The translations under genes were made by a program, and so were the position numbers. Shown in pieces: positions 1 to 8,278 of a DNA stretch of 64,000 bases. Every line of letters begins with the position of its first letter. Positions within the stretch are counted from its first letter, which is position 1. A model generated the notes under the pieces. It was not told the DNA's origin. It did not search any database and worked only from the letters and a program-made list of their open reading frames with translations. The stretch covers positions 169,855-233,854 of the forward strand of contig NZ_LMNW01000033.1 of assembly GCF_001423125.1 (NCBI RefSeq). Reading direction: 5' to 3'. The DNA is from Duganella sp. Leaf126 (GTDB lineage: Bacteria; Pseudomonadota; Gammaproteobacteria; Burkholderiales; Burkholderiaceae_D).

Positions 1-303
1 GAGCCGGTCAAGGAACACCTGCTGATCACGCGCTACTCGCCGAAACGGGTGGAAGCGGACGAGATGCTGTCGCACGAAGACGTCAAGGAAATCCTGCGCA
101 TCTCGCTGATCGGCATCATTCCGGAATCGGAGTCGGTCCTGCATGCCTCGAACCAGGGCAACCCGGCCATCCACTTCAAGGGCACCGACGTGGCGCAAGC
201 GTACGAGGACGTGGTGGCGCGCTTCCTCGGCGAGGAACGTCCGCTGCGCTTTGTCAACTACGAGAAGCCCGGCTTCCTGCAGCGACTTTTCGGGAGTAAG
301 TGA
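1..303 (+). CDS. minD: Septum-site-determining ATPase MinD, C-terminal part
   Basis: The window opens inside this gene; the last 100 codons remain and end in TGA. The text matches the MinD C-terminus: a VEADEMLSHEDVKEIL stretch, the LIGIIPES element, a VLHASNQGNPAIHF segment, and a final short amphipathic helix (GFLQRLFG) that is the membrane-targeting sequence of the family. MinD is the ATPase that binds the inner membrane, recruits the FtsZ inhibitor MinC and is released by MinE, so that division is kept away from the poles. minE follows after 2 bases. The ATP-binding P-loop lies outside the window, so its integrity cannot be judged. Confidence 0.94.
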   Translation, partial: EPVKEHLLITRYSPKRVEADEMLSHEDVKEILRISLIGIIPESESVLHASNQGNPAIHFKGTDVAQAYEDVVARFLGEERPLRFVNYEKPGFLQRLFGSK

Positions 304-305
304 CC

Positions 306-557
306 ATGGCCCTGCTTTCCTTCCTGTTCCCGAAAAAGGAAAAGACCGCCACGGCGGCCAAGGAACGCCTGCAAATCATCATCGCCCGCGAGCGCAACGG
401 CCGCACCGGCCCGGACTTTCTGCCGGCCTTGCACAAGGAACTGATCGACGTGATCTCGAAGTACACCAAGGTCAACGCCGACGACATCAAGATCTCGCTC
501 GACCGCCAGGGCAACCTGGAAGTGCTCGACGTCAACGTCGTACTGCCCGACGCCTAA
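306..557 (+). CDS. minE: Cell division topological specificity factor MinE
   Basis: An 83-residue protein, the usual MinE length. The N-terminus (MALLSFLFPKKEKTA) is the membrane-binding and MinD-contacting segment. The ERLQIIIARER strand-forming region follows at about residues 20-32, and the dimerising topological-specificity domain makes up the rest (LIDVISKYTKV, then the DIKISLDRQGNLEVLDVNVVLP end). The ATG at 306 is preferred over an in-frame GTG two codons upstream, which overlaps the minD stop. It is co-transcribed with minD and drives the pole-to-pole oscillation of MinCD. Its stop overlaps the stop of the convergent gene at 554-1114. Confidence 0.96.
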   Translation: MALLSFLFPKKEKTATAAKERLQIIIARERNGRTGPDFLPALHKELIDVISKYTKVNADDIKISLDRQGNLEVLDVNVVLPDA

Positions 558-1114
558 TCCGCCTTCTCCGGCGTTGCACGCGCATAGGCCTGCCCTTCGG
601 GGTGGGCCGGGTCGGCGATGCCCGCGCTGACCAGCTCCTGCGCCACGCGCACGCAGGCTTCCACGTGCTGGTAGCCGAGCTGGCGAAACGCAAAAAACCC
701 GATCCCGGCCGACGCCAGCTGCCCGGCCAGCGGCACCAGCTTGCCGGCCTGCTTGGCAGCAGTCTTGACGCCGACCTTGCGTAACATGTGCACCACCACC
801 TCGCGCGTGACGACCTTACCCACCAACATGCTGCCGATGCCCACCGCCGCCTGATAAGCGATCATGCGAAAGCGTGGATGCATGCGCTCGATCTGCTCCT
901 CCGACAGGCCGAAGTGGCGATTGATCTCCTCGATCAGGTTGGCGAACAGGCGCATGTCCGAGACGATGTCGAGCCCGGGGATGGGCACTGCCGCCACGCT
1001 GGCCGACACCATCGCGCGGCGTCGTACCAGTTGCCGGCAACGGTCGCGCACGGCGTCGATATCGCGCGCCGTGCCGGGCACCAAGGTCCAATTTGTGTCT
1101 TTTTTCCTACCCAT
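554..1114 (-). CDS. Small helical protein, possibly DUF697/EcsC-like
   Basis: 186 residues, function unknown. The ATG at 1114 is chosen because a GGGAG ribosome-binding sequence lies 6 bases upstream; longer in-frame readings run into AT-rich non-coding sequence. After a basic N-terminus (MGRKKD) there is a region with RRRAMVSASVAAVPIPGLDIVSD, then two further hydrophobic or glycine-rich helical stretches around residues 85-110 and 125-150 (GKLVPLAGQLASAGIGFFAF). The PIPGLDI pattern followed by a hydrophobic helical bundle recalls DUF697/EcsC-type membrane-associated domains; this is a resemblance by eye only. The gene converges on minE, with stop codons overlapping by 4 bases. Confidence 0.6.
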   Translation of the reverse strand: MGRKKDTNWTLVPGTARDIDAVRDRCRQLVRRRAMVSASVAAVPIPGLDIVSDMRLFANLIEEINRHFGLSEEQIERMHPRFRMIAYQAAVGIGSMLVGKVVTREVVVHMLRKVGVKTAAKQAGKLVPLAGQLASAGIGFFAFRQLGYQHVEACVRVAQELVSAGIADPAHPEGQAYARATPEKAD

Positions 1115-1354
1115 TGCGGCTCCCGGACGAGAATTTGAATTTTCTTTCCAAAATCCAACTTCTTGATTGAATTCACAGTTTTTCCAGTGTACCGTGTATT
1201 GCTTCTGCACCTGTACACGATAGCGGACCCAACTTTCCAAGCAATAGTTGTTGTTCTGTGGAAAAATAATGTGACCATTTTGAGAGCCAATTGTAAATCT
1301 CTGGTATATTCCTCAGTGTCAACTCTTTAACAATTATTTCCCACGGGCAGCAGT

Positions 1355-2044
1355 ATGAGAATCGCTGTACTTGATAACGACCGCAGCCAGGCCGACCTGA
1401 TCTGTCAGGTCCTGACCTCGGCAGGTCACATATGCCACAGTTTCCAGACCGGTAAAGATCTGCTGGCGCAGGTCCGCAAGGACAGCTACGACATGCTGAT
1501 CCTCGACTGGCAGGTGGTCGATATGACGGGCGCCGACGCCATGCGCCGGGTGCGTGAAAAGCTGCCCGAGACCGCGCCGGTGCTGTTCCTCACCACCAGT
1601 TCCGGCGAGGACGATATCGTTGCCGGTCTCGGCGCCGGGGCCGACGATTACATGATCAAGCCGCTGCGCCGCAGCGAGATGGTGGCGCGGGTGCAGGCGC
1701 TGCTGCGGCGCGCCTACCCGGCGCAAAATGGCGCGGAGCAGTTGCAGTTCGGCCAGTATGTGTTTGAAACCCGGCCCGGTCGCCTCTTGATGGATGGCAT
1801 CGTGTTGGATGTCACCCACAAAGAGTTCTACCTGGCACTGTTATTTTTCCGCAACATCGGCCGTCCGCTGTCGCGCGCCTACATCCACGAGGCAGTGTGG
1901 ATCCGCGAGACGGCAGTGCCGTCGCGCACCATGGACACCCACGTTTCGCGCGTGCGCAACAAGCTGCAACTGAAGCCGGAAAACGGTTTCCGGCTGGTGC
2001 CGGTGTATAGCTACGGTTACCGCCTGGAAAAGCTCGGCATCTAG
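1355..2044 (+). CDS. OmpR-family response regulator
   Basis: 229 residues. The N-terminal receiver domain (1-115) has the acidic pocket at D7/D9, the phospho-acceptor D51 in LILDWQ, T80 and K102 in the MIKPL motif. The C-terminal winged helix (about 130-229) has the usual RTMDTHVSRVRNKL recognition helix and ends with GYRLEKLGI. It should be a DNA-binding transcription factor controlled by phosphorylation. No partner kinase is adjacent, so it is an orphan in this window. The 240 bases upstream are AT-rich compared with the genes, with a TATATT at 1305-1310 that could be a -10 element. Confidence 0.9.
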   Translation: MRIAVLDNDRSQADLICQVLTSAGHICHSFQTGKDLLAQVRKDSYDMLILDWQVVDMTGADAMRRVREKLPETAPVLFLTTSSGEDDIVAGLGAGADDYMIKPLRRSEMVARVQALLRRAYPAQNGAEQLQFGQYVFETRPGRLLMDGIVLDVTHKEFYLALLFFRNIGRPLSRAYIHEAVWIRETAVPSRTMDTHVSRVRNKLQLKPENGFRLVPVYSYGYRLEKLGI

Positions 2045-2132
2045 TCGATGGCAGGCCTGCCCCACTGTGGCGCGCGGGTCGCGCAGCGGGCCTGGCGGGC
2101 TTTCGCCCCCGGCGGCAGTAGGGACATCGCGC

Positions 2133-2138
2133 TATAAT
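2133..2138 (+). promoter_or_regulatory. Probable -10 box of hemA
   Basis: A perfect TATAAT lies 28 bases before the hemA ATG, in an otherwise very GC-rich stretch. No convincing -35 box is visible 17 bases upstream, so this is a candidate only. Confidence 0.5.
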
Positions 2139-2166
2139 GTCCGCTGATCCATCGTCCGGAACCGAA

Positions 2167-3441
2167 ATGCAGCTGCTTGCCGTCGGCCTCAACCACCATA
2201 CCGCCCCCGTCTCGCTGCGCGAGCAGCTGGCGTTCGCCCCTGAGCAGCTGGGCCAGGCGGTGGTGGCGGCGCGCTCGTGGTTCGAGCGGATCGACCACCG
2301 CGGCGCGGACGAAGCCGCCATTCTCTCCACCTGTAACCGCACCGAGCTCTACGCGGCCAGCCAGGTGCCCGATCCGCTCGACGCCGGCGCCCATTTCCTG
2401 GCCGACTTCCACCAGCTCAATTACGCCGACCTGCGCCCGCACCTGTACATGCTGCCGCAGCACGACGCCGTGCGCCACACGTTCCGCGTCGCGTCCGGGC
2501 TCGATTCGATGGTGCTGGGCGAAACGCAAATCCTCGGCCAGATCAAGGATGCGATCCGCACCGCCGACGCAGCAGGCGGCCTCGGCACTTACCTGCACCA
2601 GCTGTTCCAGCGCAGTTTTTCGGTGGCCAAGGAAGTGCGCAGCACCACCGAGATCGGCGCCCACAGCGTGTCGATGGCGGCGGCGGCCGTGCGCCTGTCG
2701 CAGCGCATCTTCGACAAGATCGCCGAGCAGAACGTGCTGTTCATCGGCGCCGGCGAAATGATCGAATTGTGCGCGACCCACTTCGCCGCGCAGAACCCGC
2801 GCTCGATCACCATCGCCAACCGCACGCTCGAACGTGGCGAAGCGCTGGCCCACCGCTACGGCGGGCGCGCCATGCGCCTGGCCGAGCTGCAGGACAAGCT
2901 GCACCAGTTCGATATCGTCATCTCGTGCACGGCGTCGTCGCTGCCGCTGATCGGCCTGGGCATGGTCGAGCGCGCGATCAAGGCGCGCCGCCACAAGCCG
3001 ATGTTCATGGTCGACCTGGCCGTGCCGCGCGACATCGAACCGGAAGTGGCGCGCCTGAACGACGCCTTCCTGTACACGGTGGACGATCTCGGCAAGGTGG
3101 TGCAGACCGGCATCGAGCACCGCCAGGCCGCCGTGGCGCAGGCCGAAGCGATCATCGAAACCCGGGTGCAGTCGTTCATGCACTGGATCGACGACCGCGC
3201 CGTGGTGCCCGTCATTCAAGGCCTGCACGAAAACGGCGAGGCGCTGCGCCAGCTCGAACTCGAGCGCGCGCGCAAGATGCTGGCCAGGGGCGACGAGGTC
3301 GATGCCGTGCTCGAAGCGCTGTCGCGCGGCCTGACCGCCAAGTTCATGCACGGTCCGCAGCAGGCGCTGCACCGCGCCCAGGGCGAGGAACGCGCCCAGC
3401 TGGCACAGCTGCTGCCGCAATTGTTCCGCGGCCGTCGTTAG
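2167..3441 (+). CDS. hemA: Glutamyl-tRNA reductase
   Basis: 424 residues, full length. It reduces glutamyl-tRNA(Glu) to glutamate-1-semialdehyde with NADPH, the committed step of C5 tetrapyrrole (haem) synthesis. Visible hallmarks are the N-terminal [13 protein letters not shown], the catalytic cysteine (C56) in [21 protein letters not shown], the Rossmann segment [12 protein letters not shown] near residue 195, and the C-terminal dimerisation helices with [13 protein letters not shown]. The ATG at 2167 matches the family N-terminus; an in-frame ATG 30 bases upstream would add a non-conserved extension that includes the -10 box. prfA follows 82 bases downstream, the common hemA-prfA-prmC arrangement, here with dsbB inserted before prmC. 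Confidence 0.97.
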   Translation: MQLLAVGLNHHTAPVSLREQLAFAPEQLGQAVVAARSWFERIDHRGADEAAILSTCNRTELYAASQVPDPLDAGAHFLADFHQLNYADLRPHLYMLPQHDAVRHTFRVASGLDSMVLGETQILGQIKDAIRTADAAGGLGTYLHQLFQRSFSVAKEVRSTTEIGAHSVSMAAAAVRLSQRIFDKIAEQNVLFIGAGEMIELCATHFAAQNPRSITIANRTLERGEALAHRYGGRAMRLAELQDKLHQFDIVISCTASSLPLIGLGMVERAIKARRHKPMFMVDLAVPRDIEPEVARLNDAFLYTVDDLGKVVQTGIEHRQAAVAQAEAIIETRVQSFMHWIDDRAVVPVIQGLHENGEALRQLELERARKMLARGDEVDAVLEALSRGLTAKFMHGPQQALHRAQGEERAQLAQLLPQLFRGRR

Positions 3442-3523
3442 CGCCCCTGCTGCACTTCCCTGCCGCGCCGTCTGCCGCCTGCTCCGCTGCGGCCCTCCGT
3501 TCTACCTCTGATACCGATACCTT

Positions 3524-4600
3524 ATGAAACCATCCATGCTGGCCAAGCTCGACCAACTGGCAAACCGCCTGGTCGAACTCGATGAATTGCTGATGTCCGA
3601 AGGCGCCACCGCGAATATGGACGCCTACCGCAAGATGACGCGCGAACACGCCGAGCTCGGCCCGCTGGTCGCGCTGTACAAATCGTACGGCGACGCCCAG
3701 GGCGACCTGGCCGCCGCGCAAGACATGCTGCAGGACCCGGACATGAAGGACTTCGCGCAGGACGAGATCGAGGCGGCCAGGCAGCAGCTGGCAGCGCTGG
3801 AACTGGAGTTGCAGAAAATGCTGCTGCCCAAGGACGCCAACGACGAGCGCAACATCTTCCTGGAAATTCGCGCCGGCACCGGCGGCGACGAGTCGGCGCT
3901 GTTTGCCGGCGACCTGCTGCGCATGTACACCCGCTTTGCCGAGCGCAACCGCTGGCAAGTCGAAGTGGTGTCGGAATCGGCCTCGGACCTGGGCGGCTAC
4001 CGCGAGGTGATCGTGCGCCTGGTCGGCAACAGCGTGTATTCGAAACTGAAATTCGAATCGGGCGGCCACCGCGTGCAGCGCGTGCCGGCCACCGAAACGC
4101 AGGGCCGCATCCACACCTCGGCCTGCACGGTGGCGGTGATGCCCGAGGCCGACGAGGTCGAGGACGTGCACATCAACCCGGCCGACCTGCGCATCGACAC
4201 GTTCCGCGCCTCGGGCGCCGGCGGCCAGCACATCAACAAGACCGATTCGGCCGTGCGCCTGACCCACCTGCCCACCGGCATCGTGGTCGAGTGCCAGGAC
4301 GACCGCTCGCAGCACAAGAACAAGGCCCAGGCGATGAAGGTGCTGGCCGCCCGCATCAAGGACGTGCAGCTGCGCGAACAGCAGTCGAAAGAGGCTGCCA
4401 CCCGCAAGAGCCTGATCGGCTCGGGCGACCGCAGCGAACGGATCCGCACCTATAACTACCCGCAGGGCCGCATGACCGACCACCGCATCAACCTCACCCT
4501 GTACAAGCTCGACTTCATCATGGATGGCGACCTGACCGAACTGACCAATGCGCTGGCCGCCGAACACCAGGCAGAGCTGCTGGCGGCGCTCGGCGATTGA
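3524..4600 (+). CDS. prfA: Peptide chain release factor 1
   Basis: 358 residues. RF1 reads UAA and UAG in the ribosomal A site and triggers peptide release. The anticodon-like PAT tripeptide at residues 188-190, specific to RF1 rather than RF2, and the catalytic GGQ at 233-235 (in [17 protein letters not shown]) are both present. The C-terminal [19 protein letters not shown] segment is also typical. The glutamine of GGQ is the substrate of PrmC, encoded 960 bases downstream. The ATG start fits the family. The gene is followed by a 492-base gap filled with repeats. Confidence 0.97.
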   Translation: MKPSMLAKLDQLANRLVELDELLMSEGATANMDAYRKMTREHAELGPLVALYKSYGDAQGDLAAAQDMLQDPDMKDFAQDEIEAARQQLAALELELQKMLLPKDANDERNIFLEIRAGTGGDESALFAGDLLRMYTRFAERNRWQVEVVSESASDLGGYREVIVRLVGNSVYSKLKFESGGHRVQRVPATETQGRIHTSACTVAVMPEADEVEDVHINPADLRIDTFRASGAGGQHINKTDSAVRLTHLPTGIVVECQDDRSQHKNKAQAMKVLAARIKDVQLREQQSKEAATRKSLIGSGDRSERIRTYNYPQGRMTDHRINLTLYKLDFIMDGDLTELTNALAAEHQAELLAALGD

Positions 4601-4675
4601 TGTCAGGCCGTCAGCCACCAGCAGATGCGCATGCCGTTAAGTTAAGCGAAAATTATTAATTTTGTTAACGTAAAA

Positions 4676-4766
4676 ACGTCGTCCCTGCGCAGGCGGGGAC
4701 CCAGTTTGGCTGACATGCCGACGCATCTCGCAGAACTTGGGTACCCGCCTTCGCGGGTACGACGGC
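4676..4766. repeat. Inverted pair of REP-like units
   Basis: The left unit (about 4677-4703, CGTCGTCC then GCAGGCGGGGACCCA) and the right unit (about 4737-4765, TTGGGTACCCGC then GGGTACGACG) are imperfect inverted copies of each other, each with its own small GC-rich stem. The same core recurs at 4930-4986 and 25953-26030. Such paired short palindromes are typical of extragenic REP/BIME elements. Confidence 0.65.
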
Positions 4767-4781
4767 CATGAAGGCCTTCAC

Positions 4782-4910
4782 TTAAGGCGACCTCTAAAAA
4801 CTTACTGCGCGACCCGCTATCGCCTCTCCGTTGCTCAGCGTACCTTTGTACGCTTGCGCTACTCAAGACGATATCGGGCCGCTCGCTACGGTTTTTCGAG
4901 GTCTCCTTAA
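4782..4910. mobile_element. 129-bp palindromic MITE-like element
   Basis: The ends are inverted repeats of 20 bases (4782-4801 and 4891-4910) that match at 18 positions; both outer ends read TTAAGG/CCTTAA. The inward arms remain pairable, and the exact centre is GCGTAC-CTTT-GTACGC (4838-4853), so the whole element folds on one axis near 4846. It has no coding capacity. A short, non-coding, fully palindromic unit with TTAA termini fits a miniature inverted-repeat element moved in trans, or a long extragenic palindrome. Confidence 0.6.
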
Positions 4911-4929
4911 CGGCATGACCAGCAGACGC

Positions 4930-4986
4930 CGTCATTGCCGCGCAGGCGGCAACCCAATCTGTTGCGCAGGCGGCAATCCCATTGTG
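4930..4986. repeat. Two direct REP-like units
   Basis: Two copies of a GCGCAGGCGGCAA(C/T)CCCA core lie head-to-tail (about 4930-4957 and 4961-4986). The first carries the GTCATTGCC left half and the second ends CCCATTGTG. They belong to the same family as the units at 4676-4766 and 25953-26030. Confidence 0.6.
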
Positions 4987-5092
4987 ATGCACCGGGTGGG
5001 CAGCCCATGCTTAAGAAGCTGCTAAGGCCAACCAGGCAACTTTGTGCGAAAATCCTCGGCGCTGTCCACCGACCAACCTGACCGGAACCACC

Positions 5093-5563
5093 ATGCATCC
5101 ATCCCGCCCCCTGCTGTTGTCCGTTGCTGCCGCCAGCTTCGGCCTGATCGGCGTTGCCCTGTACCTGCAGCACGGACTCGACATGCTGCCGTGCCCGCTG
5201 TGCGTGATCCAGCGCTACCTGTTCCTCGCGATCGGCATCGCTGCGCTGGCCGGGGCGCTGCTCGCCAAGCCCAGGGCCGGCGCCGGCGTGGCCCTGCTGG
5301 CCGCGCTGGGTGGGCTGTACACGGCCGGCAAGCATTTGTACGTGCTGGCCAATCCCGGCCTGTCGTGCGGCATCGATCCCGTGGAAACCTTCCTCAACAA
5401 AATCCCTACCGCCACGTATTTGCCGTTCCTGTTCCGCGCCGACGGCCTGTGCGAAGACGCCACCGCGCCCTGGTTCGGCCTGTCGATTCCGCAATGGTCG
5501 TTCCTGTGGTTCGCAGTGCTGGCGCTCGTGCTGGCCTGGGTGCTGATCCGCCGCCGCGCATGA
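5093..5563 (+). CDS. dsbB: Disulfide bond formation protein DsbB
   Basis: 156 residues with four hydrophobic spans. DsbB sits in the inner membrane, reoxidises periplasmic DsbA and passes electrons to quinone. The two redox cysteine pairs are present: C34/C37 in the first periplasmic loop (LPCPLCVIQR) and C92/C120 in the second (GLSCGID and GLCEDA). The ATG at 5093 begins MHPSRPLLLSV, directly before the first membrane span; in-frame codons upstream give a hydrophilic extension unlike the family. Its TGA overlaps the prmC ATG (ATGA), so the two genes are translationally coupled. Confidence 0.95.
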   Translation: MHPSRPLLLSVAAASFGLIGVALYLQHGLDMLPCPLCVIQRYLFLAIGIAALAGALLAKPRAGAGVALLAALGGLYTAGKHLYVLANPGLSCGIDPVETFLNKIPTATYLPFLFRADGLCEDATAPWFGLSIPQWSFLWFAVLALVLAWVLIRRRA

Positions 5564-6402
5564 TCGCAGCACTGACCGAGATCGTCGCCGGTGTCACCGT
5601 CGGCGCGCTGCAGCGGCAGGCGCTGCTTGACGCGCTCGACTGGCGGGTACTGCTGTGCCACGCCCTGCAGACCAACCGCGTGGGCCTGATCACCGGCGCC
5701 GAGCGTGCGCTGACAGACGACGAAGCCCGGTGCTTCGGCGACCTGGTGCAGCGCCGCCTGGCCGGCGAACCGGTGGCCTACCTGGTGGGTGAGCGCGAAT
5801 TCTTCGGCCTGCCGTTCGCGGTCAGCGACGCGGTGCTGATACCGCGCCCCGACACCGAGCTGCTGGTGGAACTGGCGCTGGCGCGCCTGCCGGCCCGCGG
5901 CCGCGTGCTCGACATGGGCACCGGCAGCGGCGCCATCGCCGTCTCGCTGGCGCACACGCGGCCCGACGCCAACGTCACCGCGCTCGATGTCAGCGCCGAT
6001 GCGCTGGCCGTCGCGCGCCGCAACGCCGACGCCAACGGCACACGCGTGACCCTGCTGCACAGCGACTGGTTCGACGCACTGGGCAAGGCAGCGCCGTTCG
6101 ATGTCATCGCCTCCAACCCGCCTTATATCGCCAGCGGCGACCACCACCTGTCTGAAGGCGACCTGCGCTACGAGCCGGTGAGCGCGCTGACCGACCACGC
6201 GGACGGTTTGTCGGCGCTGCGCATCCTGGTGGCCGGCGCCCCGGCGCACCTGGCGCCGCAGGGCTGGCTGTTGATGGAGCACGGCTACGACCAGGCCGAG
6301 GCCGTGCGCGCCCTGCTGACTGCGGCCGGCTACACCGACGTGCAGAGCTGGCGCGACCTGGCCGGCATCGAACGGGTCAGCGGCGGCCGCTCTCCCCTGT
6401 AA
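5560..6402 (+). CDS. prmC: Release factor glutamine N5-methyltransferase
   Basis: 280 residues. PrmC methylates the glutamine of the GGQ motif of RF1/RF2 with S-adenosylmethionine. Visible are the SAM-binding VLDMGTGSGAIAVSLA, the acidic ALDVS strand and the substrate-binding NPPY at 186-189 (ASNPPYIAS). The N-terminal helical domain carries the VAYLVGEREFFGLPF linker typical of PrmC. The start is set by the ATGA overlap with dsbB. Its substrate gene prfA lies just upstream. The 3' end overlaps the 3' end of the convergent gene at 6377 by 26 bases. Confidence 0.96.
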   Translation: MIAALTEIVAGVTVGALQRQALLDALDWRVLLCHALQTNRVGLITGAERALTDDEARCFGDLVQRRLAGEPVAYLVGEREFFGLPFAVSDAVLIPRPDTELLVELALARLPARGRVLDMGTGSGAIAVSLAHTRPDANVTALDVSADALAVARRNADANGTRVTLLHSDWFDALGKAAPFDVIASNPPYIASGDHHLSEGDLRYEPVSALTDHADGLSALRILVAGAPAHLAPQGWLLMEHGYDQAEAVRALLTAAGYTDVQSWRDLAGIERVSGGRSPL

Positions 6403-8278
6403 CGTCATCCTCCCCCAGCAGCCGGCGCGCGACCGCCAGCAATTGCCCCGCCGGCGCCGGCTTGCTCAACACCAGCGCATAACGCTCCGGCTGCGCCGGC
6501 GGCAGCAGCGCGTGCCACACACGCGGTACATGCCGCTGCGGTGGCGGCGGCTGAGCGGTGCTGGCAGTTGCGGTTGTGCTGTTGCTGGCGGTCGCGCTGG
6601 CGGTTGCGTTGGTGTCGTTGCCGATGCTGGCGTCGGAACCGGCGCTGGCGTCCGGATCGGTGCAGATCACCAGCGCCGGTGACGCGCCGTCCAGTGCGGC
6701 GGCGTCGTAGCACAGCGTAAAACCGGCGCTGTCGAAGATCTCGGCCAGGTACGCGCGCATGGCATCGTGCGGTTCCAGCACCAGCACGGTGTAGCCGTCA
6801 CCGAACGGGGCGGGCGGCTGATCGCGCGCGCCAAACGGTGGCGGCGGCATCGCTTCGTCCTCAGTAGCCGGCGCGGCGCTCAGCGTGAAGCGCAAGGCGG
6901 CGCCGCGCTGCTGCAGACAGCCGCCCATGGCGCGCACCAGGTGCGCCGCCAGCACCAGGCCGGGCGCCATCTCGCCCCCGTCGAGCGTGACCGGCACGGC
7001 AGTCCAGCCGTGATGGGCCGCTTCCAGGGCCGCGACAGCTGCGCTGGCTTTGACGCCGGTGCTCGCAGTGGTGGCTGCGCAGTCTGCCGTACCGGCGGGA
7101 TCGGCGCGCGCGGCGCGCGCGGCAGCGCAGGGATCGCCGGTCACGGCGAGCTTGGCAATATCGTCGGGGTAGGCGATATCGGCATGACTGGCGATATTGG
7201 CAGTGCGGGCGAGTTCATCGGTTTGGCCGGTGTGGCCGATATTGGCGGTGTTGGCAGTGTTGGCGGTGTTGGCGGTGTTGGCGGTGTTGGCAGTGTTGGC
7301 GGTGTTGGCAGTGTTGGCGGTGCCGGCGATATCGGCGAAAGTGACGCTGACAGCGCGGTCTGCCATGTCTCCGGCACCGGTATGAAAGGCCAGCAGGATG
7401 CTGCCATCGGTGCTGGCGCCTGCCGCCAGCGCCAACGGTGCGCCGACGTGGGCGGCCAGGCGGTCGAACACTTGCGCCAGCAGGTGCGCATCGAGCACCG
7501 CCAGGCCTGGCAAGCTTGCCGGGTCATGGCGGATGCCATGCGCCTGCATCAGCGCATGCAGGTAAGCGGGCGCCGGCGCCAGCTCGGGCGGCATCACTTC
7601 GTAACGGGCGCAGGCCTGCAGATCGGCCAGCCAGGCCAGCTGGCGATGCGCGAGACCGGCAATGTCGTCGAGGCCGGCGCCGCGGGCGCGGGCGGCGATC
7701 TGCGCCAGCGGCGCGCGCAGCTCGTGGTTCAGGCGCGTCAGCAAGCGGGCACGCACCTGCGCTTGCGTCAACTGCGGCGTCCCGGTAGGACCAGCAACGG
7801 CAGCAGTAACGTCGCAACGCGCATCGCTAGCGGAGTTGACGGCATGAGCCGTTTCAGCGGCGTGCGCTGCGTCAGCGGCGTGAGTTACGTCAGCGGCGTG
7901 AGCAGCGTTATCGGCATCAGCGGCGTGCGCTGCATCTGCGGCGCGAGACGCATCAGCGGCGTGCGCTGCATCTGCGGCGCGAGACGCATCAGCGGCGTGC
8001 GCTGCATCTGCGGCGCGAGACGCATCAACTGCGCGAGACGCATCAGCGGCGCGAGACGCATCAGCGGCGCGAGACGCATCAGCGGAGTGAGCGACGTCAG
8101 CGACGCCAGCAGCGTTATCGGCGTCAACGGCGTTCGCGGCGTCAGCGATATCCGCAGCGGCATCAGCGTCATCGACGGCGTGCGCAGCGTGATTCGCCTG
8201 CGCCGCATCAGCAACATCAGCAACACCGGCACCGTCGCCGACGTCTGCCGCCGCACCGCGTTCGATACCGGCTGTCAT
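6377..8278 (-). CDS. Degenerate histidine kinase-like protein with tandem repeat inserts
   Basis: 633 residues. Residues 1-150 are almost entirely Ala/Asp-rich hexapeptide repeats (ADASRA/ADAAHA). A HisKA-type H-box follows with H185 in LNHELRAPLAQ, then an ATPase-like region that is badly eroded: the expected N-box asparagine is missing (QVFDRLAAHV stands where NLLxNA is expected), and nine TAN tripeptides are inserted near residues 320-345. A G2-like GLVLAAHLVRAMGG remains. The end resembles a receiver (YTVLVLEPHDAMRAYLAEI) without a clear phospho-acceptor, broken by a Ser/Thr/Ala stretch. It is coupled by an ATGA overlap to the receiver-AraC gene upstream. It is probably a pseudokinase or scaffold; a decaying gene is the alternative. 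Confidence 0.65.
   Translation of the reverse strand: MTAGIERGAAADVGDGAGVADVADAAQANHAAHAVDDADAAADIADAANAVDADNAAGVADVAHSADASRAADASRAADASRAVDASRAADAAHAADASRAADAAHAADASRAADAAHAADADNAAHAADVTHAADAAHAAETAHAVNSASDARCDVTAAVAGPTGTPQLTQAQVRARLLTRLNHELRAPLAQIAARARGAGLDDIAGLAHRQLAWLADLQACARYEVMPPELAPAPAYLHALMQAHGIRHDPASLPGLAVLDAHLLAQVFDRLAAHVGAPLALAAGASTDGSILLAFHTGAGDMADRAVSVTFADIAGTANTANTANTANTANTANTANTANTANIGHTGQTDELARTANIASHADIAYPDDIAKLAVTGDPCAAARAARADPAGTADCAATTASTGVKASAAVAALEAAHHGWTAVPVTLDGGEMAPGLVLAAHLVRAMGGCLQQRGAALRFTLSAAPATEDEAMPPPPFGARDQPPAPFGDGYTVLVLEPHDAMRAYLAEIFDSAGFTLCYDAAALDGASPALVICTDPDASAGSDASIGNDTNATASATASNSTTATASTAQPPPPQRHVPRVWHALLPPAQPERYALVLSKPAPAGQLLAVARRLLGEDDVTGESGRR
7242..7322. 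repeat. Nine tandem 9-bp units
   Basis: Nine consecutive copies of TTGGC(G/A)GTG, identical except for G/A at the sixth position. On the minus strand they encode (TAN)9 inside the ATPase-like region of the kinase-like gene. The unit length preserves the frame, and the near identity suggests recent slippage. Confidence 0.9.
7850..8110. repeat. Tandem 18/36-bp repeat tract
   Basis: Degenerate 18-base units (core GCGCGAGACGCATCAGCG), arranged from about 7931 as three successive 36-base higher-order copies and then single units. They encode Ala-rich hexapeptides (ADASRA, ADAAHA) at the N-terminus of the kinase-like protein. All visible changes keep the frame. Confidence 0.85.

Larger units (their letters stand above)
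4601..5092. other. Intergenic region made mostly of repeat elements
   Basis: No gene is seen in these 492 bases between prfA and dsbB. They contain an inverted pair of REP-like units (4676-4766), a 129-base palindromic element (4782-4910) and two direct REP-like units (4930-4986). Short open frames here are repeat readings and have no coding signature. The dsbB promoter must lie near the right end. Confidence 0.75.

Noticed and set aside
2041-3420. A 459-codon minus-strand frame opposite hemA
   Set aside because: hemA is complete with its catalytic cysteine; the antisense frame is His/Arg/Val-rich with no motif.
4831-5025. Short plus-strand open frame in the prfA-dsbB gap
   Set aside because: It reads through the palindromic element and REP-like units, and has no ribosome-binding site or coding signature.
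7242-8110. Possible CRISPR array
   Set aside because: The units are contiguous 9- and 18/36-base tandem repeats in coding frame with no unique spacers, and no cas genes are present.
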